Below, one piece after another: positions 57,850 through 64,000 of a stretch of 64,000 nucleotides of DNA. Position 1 is the stretch's first letter. Each line of letters opens with the position of its first letter. This stretch comes from Podaxis mareebaensis (Eukaryota; Basidiomycota; Agaricomycetes; Agaricales; Agaricaceae): the NCBI GenBank assembly GCA_018524725.1, contig JAEUWP010000362.1, forward strand, positions 49,277-113,276, read 5' to 3'. The notes under the pieces were generated by a model. That model was given only the letters and a program-made list of their open reading frames with translations, did no database searches and was not told the DNA's origin. The position numbers were made by a program, and so were the translations under genes.

Positions 57850-60800
57850 GAGTGGGTTTGGAAGTGATGAGCTTTTGGAATGGAGGAATGAAATGTCTCT
57901 TCTTATACTCTACTAAAATCTTTGAAGTGTTTCTTGTCAGGTTTTCTTCGTCTTCCCAAGTGTTGTCTGAGTTCAGATAACCTTTCCAGTGGACGAGATA
58001 GGCGGTTCAGCTTCAGCGAATTCTGTGGTTAATAATAGATTCGATTTCATACTCTTCTTCTCCATCTATTAACTCCAGCTGAGAAGGCTCGGGTTCGGAG
58101 ATATTCTGGTCTGTCTTCTTGTATCATTTCAAGAGAGAGATGTGGAATGTGGGGTGAAGCTTCCATGCGGTAGGTAAGGCGAGTTCATACGCGAGTGGTC
58201 CTTTTCGTTTCTTGACAGTAAAGGGACCATATCTTCGTGGATGAATCTTTGCTTTCTGCTCCTGCAAAGGAAGGTTTCTAGCATTTAGCCAAACTCTGTC
58301 ACCTTTTTCGTATGTCTCTGTTCGAGGCATTCTTCAGGTGATCATTCATTTAGCGTTTTCTTTTATGACTTCTGCGGCATTGCATCAGGATTGATCTATA
58401 TCAAATAGTTGTTCGTTTGATGCAGGGGCATTGGTTCGGATGAGGAGTTCAGGGATAGGGGGAGGATTGTATCCATAGAGAAGCTCAAATGGCATCTTCT
58501 CATTTCTGGCATGCATGGTTGAGTTATACTTGTATTTGAAGTGCAACAGTTTGTCGGCCCATGACTTGGGATCTTTGTAGCAATACTTCGATAGGTACAC
58601 TTCAAGTTCTTGATGTGAACATTCTGTTGCTCCATCTGACTGAGGGTGGTAAGTGGTGGATAGTCATAAATCGATTCCTAGGGCGGAATAAAATGCTTTA
58701 GCAGCTTTCCCTGCCCATCGTGGATCTCGATCTGCTATGATTGAAGTGGGAATTCCATAGTGTGGATAGAAGTGCTTTGTAAGCAAGGTGGCTATATCTT
58801 TGAAGGTCGCTGTTTTTGTCATCGGTAGTACTAGTATCCCCTTTGTAAGTCTGCAGTCCACCATGGACAATATGGCGTTATAGCCTTCTGTGGTCTCTGG
58901 TAGACCTGTGACAAGGTCCATGGACATGTCTGCAAAGGGATGTAATGATGGTGATGGCTCCAAGGGGTGAAGGGAAGGGTGATTGGGTCTTCTGTCAATA
59001 TTAAACTGTTGACAGATATGGCAGCCTGTAACGTAATTTCGAATGAAGTCTCGAAGGCCTGGCCAATCGGTTTCTGTGCAGACTCAGTGAATTGTTTCAT
59101 CAATGCCTGGGTGTCCTGCTGAGTGATGATCGTGATGTCTCGTGAGGATCTCGCATTTTTCATCTAATGATGGTTGTGATGGAGAGGGTGATTGTGATGC
59201 AGTCTGGAGTGATGGTGATGGAGGTGGTGTACTGTCTGCTGCGATAGCATTGACAAAGAGCTCCTTTGGGAGGAGGACTCTGTCGATGTTCTCTTTTGAC
59301 TTGTCAACTTCATGGTCTGGTTGTCTAGAGAGTGTGTCAGTGATCAGTATTGCCTTGCCTGGATAGTGTTTGATGCAGAACTTGTATTCCTGCAATTCGA
59401 CCCAGGTTCAGACGTGTCGTTTCGATAGTTTTCTGGCGTCTTGCCAGTGTTGGAGGTTGTCGTGATCTGATTGAACTTCGATTTCGTAGGGAGCAGAATG
59501 TAGGTAGTGGCACCATTCATCGAAGGCTTGCTTGATTGCCAGGAGTTCCTTATTGGGAGTGGCATAATTTCGCTCTGTTGGGGTTAATGACTTTGATCAG
59601 AATGCACATGGGTGTTCATTTCCGTTGTCATCTTTCTGGATAAGTACTCCACCAGTGGCGTAATTGGAAGCATTGGTCTCGATGATGAAAGGTCTGGATG
59701 TGTCTGGTGTGCAAAGGAGGGGTTCTTTCTGGAAGGTTTCTTTCAAGGCTGTGAAGGCTTGCTCTGCAGCATCGTTCCATTCGTAGTTCTGGTTCTTTTG
59801 GAGGAGTGCGTTGAGAGGGGTGCATAGGTGGGAATAGTGTTGTATGAATTTCCTATAAAAGTTAGCAAAGCTGATAAATTTCCATACATCTCGGACACAT
59901 TTCGGTCTAGGCCAATCTTTGATACCAGCCAGTTTGTCTTTTGACATTCTGATCTGATTATGAGAAATGTTCATCCCAAGATATTCAACAGATGTCTGTT
60001 TGAATTTACATTTCTCGGGTTTGACATAGAGATCATTCTCCCTTAGCCTCTTCAGCACTTCACGAGTTTCTTTTCGTAAAGAAGAGAGGTCATCAGAGAA
60101 AATAAGGATATCATCCATGTAGACAATGACTGCGGTGCATCCGAGCTTGTCTATCAGGTCATGAAATATGTGGTCCATCATTGCTTGGAATGTGGCTGGG
60201 CTGTTAGTCATTCTGAAGAACATAACGTTTGGTTCGAAAAGACCAAAAGGGGTTTGGAAGGCGCCTTTCCATTGGTCGCCTTCTCGAATGTGGATATTGT
60301 TATATCCTACTCGAATATCAAGAGTAGTGAAATACTTGGTGCCCTTGAGGCGATCTAGTATTCCAGAAATAGAAGGAATAGGATACGCATTTTTCACCAT
60401 GAATCAGTTCAAATGTCTGTAATCCTGAATGGGTCGCAGCTTTCCATCTTTCTTTGATATGAAGAAGAATGGTGCGGCTTGTGGGCTTTCAGATTTCCTG
60501 ATGTAACCTTTTCATTGGTTATCATCTAAGAATTGCTTTAACTCTAACAGTTTGTTGTCCATCAAGTGGTACAATTTAGCTGCTTTGGGTTTAAAGTCTG
60601 GTTTTAGGTCGATCTTGTGATTGTACAGTCGTGAAGGAGGATATCTTTCCAATTCCTTTTCACTGAATAGGTTTAGGTAATCCCAATAAACTTTTGGGAC
60701 TATGTCCTTCAGATCCACTGACTTCTTTGAGCCGTGGTAGGCCTGATAGGACTTCTGTGCTTCTGAGATCTTGGTATTGATCTCTAGAGTGGCATGCACT

Positions 60801-61564
60801 AGGTCAAGCTGTGTTTCATAATTGAGTCTAGCTTTCCTGCAGACAGAATGTGGAACATTCTCAGTTGCCTTTTTGGCTAACTGGATATGGTCAATCTGGA
60901 TCTCATTTTTGGTATCCATGTTATCGACATTTATAGCAGGGATCTTAGATCTCCTGGTTCACCATCAAAAGGTATGTTTCATCCAATCGATGTCAGGGTT
61001 ATGTTTCTCGAGAAACGGGAGGCCGATGATCATCAGTCACTCTCCAATTTCTGTGACATAGCAAGTAACGTCTATGTCATGATTATCTATGTGTAGCTGC
61101 AATTCTGCTTGTGCAGTAATGGCATGGCCTATGTTCATAGTTCCATCAACATTTCGTACTGGTATGGGTCTAGTCAAGGGTATCGTTCTTAACCCAAGCC
61201 GTTGAATGGTCGAGGGAGAGATGAAGTCTCCTTGTGCACCGCTATCGAGTAGCGGATAGATAGTAGCAACTGTGGAAGAATTTGGATTCTTTAGTATGGC
61301 CGGAATATACAGAGACTTGTTGTTGGTCGATGCTGACAAACAGATTTCAGCTATCATTGGCTCAGTGGAAGAGTGGGTAGTCAAAATCTGGTCTGAGTTC
61401 GAATCTGTAACTGGTACAGGAGGTTCTCTAGACAGTTTCCTACTCTCTATTTTATAAGTGAGATATTTTTGAGCGGTCCAACAGGAATCATAGTGGTTCT
61501 GTATATCAAAAGAAGGTTCAAGGTCCATACTAGAATTCGAAAGCATTGAAGGACTCAGAGGCAT
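57836..61564 (-). pseudogene. Chromovirus pol polyprotein with internal TGA codons
   Basis: It is one continuous frame of 1,243 codons from ATG 61564 to TAG 57838-57836. It is interrupted only by about 15 TGA codons, for example at 61037, 60512, 59597, 59084, 58664, 58385 and 58124 (last bases). Protease: LLDSGAQGDFISPS. Reverse transcriptase: [30 protein letters not shown] and VYMDDILIF (YMDD at about 60,121). RNase H: FIIETNASNYATGG, where the usual first catalytic Asp is Asn. Integrase: an HHCC zinc finger ending GCHICQQ, then DMSMDLVTGLP, ADRDPRW and HPQSDGATE. Chromodomain: EYEIESIINHRI and YLVHWKGYLNSDNTWEDEEN near 58,050-57,900. It cannot make a full protein under the standard code. 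Confidence 0.9.
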
Positions 61565-61569
61565 TGCCT

Positions 61570-64000
61570 CTACTCTGGTCCTTGTGGAAAAGATTGTTGT
61601 TCTTCTTCGACAATCTTGGCCATCGCATGGTTAGCCAGTTCGTTTTGATCTTCAGCAGTCATTTTGGCGAAAGCAACCTTGATTGCATTGAGGGTGTTAA
61701 GACGAGATGGAGAGGGATTGGAAAAAGAAGAAGAGGAACGTGGTCGATTCGAGGATGATGAGGAAGTCGAGGCCAAAGGCCGAGAGGAGGGTTGTTTTCC
61801 TTTCTGGAAACGTCTCTGATTCATCGGAGATTGTCGGTTTCTTCAAAGGGGGCATGAGCATGTCCAGTGGTTCATGTTACCACAGGTGATGCATGCTCTG
61901 TGTTTCATTCAGTCTCATTGTCAATCTGTCAGGATGGCATTTACTGAGATGCCTTGTTTAGCATAGTTGTCTTCTTCATCAGAGGAGAAATTGGGGATTT
62001 CTTCTTCGTCTCTGGAAGAGAACTCTTCGAGTGTGTTGATGTCCATGGGTTCACCTGGTGGGAGTTGGCACTCTTTGTAGATGAATTTGTTTCGAGGGGC
62101 GTCGTTGAAGGCGTCGTTGAAATAGGATAGCTGGGAAGAGGGTCCTCTGCCAGTTTTGCACATCTGATATTGCTGGAAGTTATTAACTATCCTAGCAACA
62201 TTGGCTTGCCATTGGGCATAGGTGGTGGGAGGTTGAGTCATTAAATAGAGTTGTCGCTGTACCCAGTCAGGAATAGAGTCGACGTAGAGATGGACTTTAT
62301 GGTTGTTGTCAGTGATGTTTGCCTGACTCAAAAGGTAGGTAAACATCTGGTTGAAGACAGTGATGTCCGTTTTGGATATATTGAGATGAGCGCGTCGAAG
62401 CTTCTCTGTAGCTTGCATCACTTCAATCTTCGGCTTGAAATGGTCTTTGAGTCAGATATTGAAATCATGCCAAGTACCATACTCGTAGGCATTGTTGGTG
62501 GTATTCCATTTTTCTTTCATAAAAGCATTGCGGAATCCAGCAGCATTGCCTTTGGTCATGTACTGGAGAGTGTAAAGGATTTTCTTCCTGTCGTCGATGT
62601 TATTCTGCACATTTTGAAATGCGGCTCGGTGGTCATCAAAGACAAGTCGGAGTTGATCCTGGAAGGTTTGGAAGTTGCGAGGTTCACCGTCGAACGGTTG
62701 AATCTTCGGGGCTTTGGGTGTGGCCATAGCTGCATTCTGTTGGCGAGCGGGTGGTCCTTGAGGTGGGTTTGGAGGAGGTGGAGACGGTGGTTGATTAAAC
62801 GGAGTTGAGGTCAATGATGTAGTACCTGGTACTCTCAGTGTCGGATTCGTCTGTCTCTGTGGGTGTGTCTGATCGATAGGTAACTCTGGCCTCTGCGTCT
62901 CTGTAGTAGATCGGCTCGGAGGTGTAGTATCGGTCGGCATTGGGGTTTGGGATGAATATGATTGTGACTCATTGGTTCCAAAGGTATCTGAGGTTTGGGT
63001 AACGGTTGCTAAGTGTGAAGTTTGCGTTTCTGGGTACCTCAAGGAAGGCCGTGTATCCAGTCCTAGCCATGAGTGCAGAGATAGGGGCGAAGGTGTATCA
63101 ATCCGGGTCTCGGGTTGTACACTTGTTGCAGATGCAAACATAGAACTCTGTAATTCTGACTGCTTGGTTAGCGATGTGGTATGCCTGTGCGAAACAGTTC
63201 AGGTAGTGTTGGTTAGGATTGGTTCTGGGGTTGATGGTCGAGTTGAATGATATGATGGTGGTTCGATAATCTGGAATCGTTGCAGCGGGTTCAAGGGTTC
63301 AGACTCTCTGGTAACTGTCTGCTCGGCCGAAGGGGAGATGGTTGAGGTAGTAGTTGAGTGAGGGGGTACCGGTGTAGTTGTGTGCTGACAATGGCTCAAA
63401 TGGCATTCGAAAGCTCTGAGAAGTGCCTCAGCTTGGTCGATCTCTCGAGGGGAACCTGTCCAATGGAGATGTAGACTCTGGGTTTGCTTGGCTTGCTGAA
63501 AGCATTCTTTGAATTGTGTGAAGAGAGTGGGATGTTCGACAAAGGTAGGGAGGGTCTCGAACTGCCAGCTGTGCTGGAGCTTGTAGTGAAGAAGGATGTC
63601 AGTGTCTTGATAAACACCTAGTGGAGATTCGGGAAGTTCTGCTTTGCCTTCTCGTGAATAACGGAGGGTATAGTAGACTCCTAGTAACTCTCGTTTTGTA
63701 TAGGATTTGCCGTCGATAAGGATTATATTCTCTGTACCCCAGGTGTAGTTGTCGAGTCGATTTCGAAAGTCACTCTCAGAGCATGCTCTCTGAAGGAGGT
63801 TTTGGATTTCTGTGAAGTGGGAGTCGGAGAAAGGTTGATAGGAGGGAGGAGGGAGTCGAGGGTATGGATTAGATGGCGTATGCCTAGTAATAGGTGGGGG
63901 TAAATGAGATGTGTTGGATGACAGTCCGGACAAAAGGTCGGAGGGTGCTCCACTGAAGTTATCTTGCAGGAGACTTTGGCCGAGGATGCTCCACTGAAAT
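61570..64000 (-). pseudogene. Chromovirus gag with internal TGA codons, 5' end off the window
   Basis: The frame is open to the right edge and ends with TAG at 61572-61570, about 810 codons so far. About six internal stops, all TGA, include 63199, 62452 and 61921. The order is a Pro/Ser-rich N-terminal region, then a capsid-like part (KIQPFDGEPRNFQTFQDQLR, LLSQANITDNNHKVHLYVDS) and an acidic linker. One zinc knuckle CITCGNMNHWTCSC (CX2CX4HX4C) follows near 61,890, then a Ser-rich tail. Pol begins 5 nt after the stop in the -1 frame. Confidence 0.85.

Larger units (their letters stand above)
55519..64000 (-). mobile_element. Ty3/Gypsy chromovirus with three ORFs, 5' end outside the window
   Basis: Read on the minus strand the order is gag with one zinc knuckle, then pol with protease, reverse transcriptase, RNase H, integrase and chromodomain, then a third ORF with two zinc knuckles, then a polypurine tract and a putative 3' LTR. 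Gag and pol are in different frames, each unbroken except for TGA codons. The 5' LTR should lie beyond 64,000. Confidence 0.9.

Noticed and set aside
56212..64000. TGA read as tryptophan (alternative code) in the chromovirus
   Set aside because: Several sites, notably two in the chromodomain and those before and after the gag knuckle, fit Arg in family context. TGG is also used for Trp, and host genes use TGA as stop.
1..64000. CRISPR arrays, bacterial operons or riboswitches
   Set aside because: The intron-rich fungal gene structure and absence of regular spaced repeats rule them out.

Overview
The window is nuclear DNA of a filamentous basidiomycete, most likely a mushroom-forming Agaricomycete. 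Genes are split by many introns of about 50-65 nt with GT...AG ends. The gene families fit this: fungal OPT transporter, P450, Kre6-type GH16, a membrane GT2, expanded F-box-like genes and a chromodomain Ty3/Gypsy element. Exon joins given here were read by eye from splice signals and reading frame.

Left part (1-20.4 kb): the 3' part of a CorA-like metal-ion transporter; an intact oligopeptide transporter on the minus strand; the GINS subunit Psf1; a small acidic unknown protein; the NEDD8-activating E1 regulatory subunit Ula1; a cytochrome P450; the first of four intron-containing tRNA-Gly(GCC) genes; and a protein carrying the GTPBP1/2-type N-terminal domain but no GTPase.

Middle (21-37 kb): two divergent F-box-like paralogs separated by 2 kb of hairpin-bearing DNA. 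Next come a carboxymuconate-cyclase-like lactonase inside a nested inverted repeat and a secreted intradiol dioxygenase, two activities of aromatic-ring breakdown. Two more tRNA-Gly genes follow.

Right part (37-64 kb): a Kre6/Skn1-type GH16 gene and a GT2 glycosyltransferase share a 178-bp divergent promoter with a perfect TGACGTCA site, suggesting joint control of cell-wall glucan synthesis. Then come eIF3 subunit L, a 694-bp hAT-type non-autonomous element with 8-bp target duplications next to the fourth tRNA-Gly, and a third F-box-like gene. A broken phosphotransferase-like pseudogene follows. The right end is a large minus-strand Gypsy chromovirus running off the edge.

The most unusual object is that chromovirus. 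It has three frames (gag, pol with chromodomain, and an extra 3' ORF with two CCHC zinc knuckles). By hand count they hold about 27 internal stops, every one of them TGA, while each frame ends in TAG. This is what CpG deamination of CGA arginine codons would leave.
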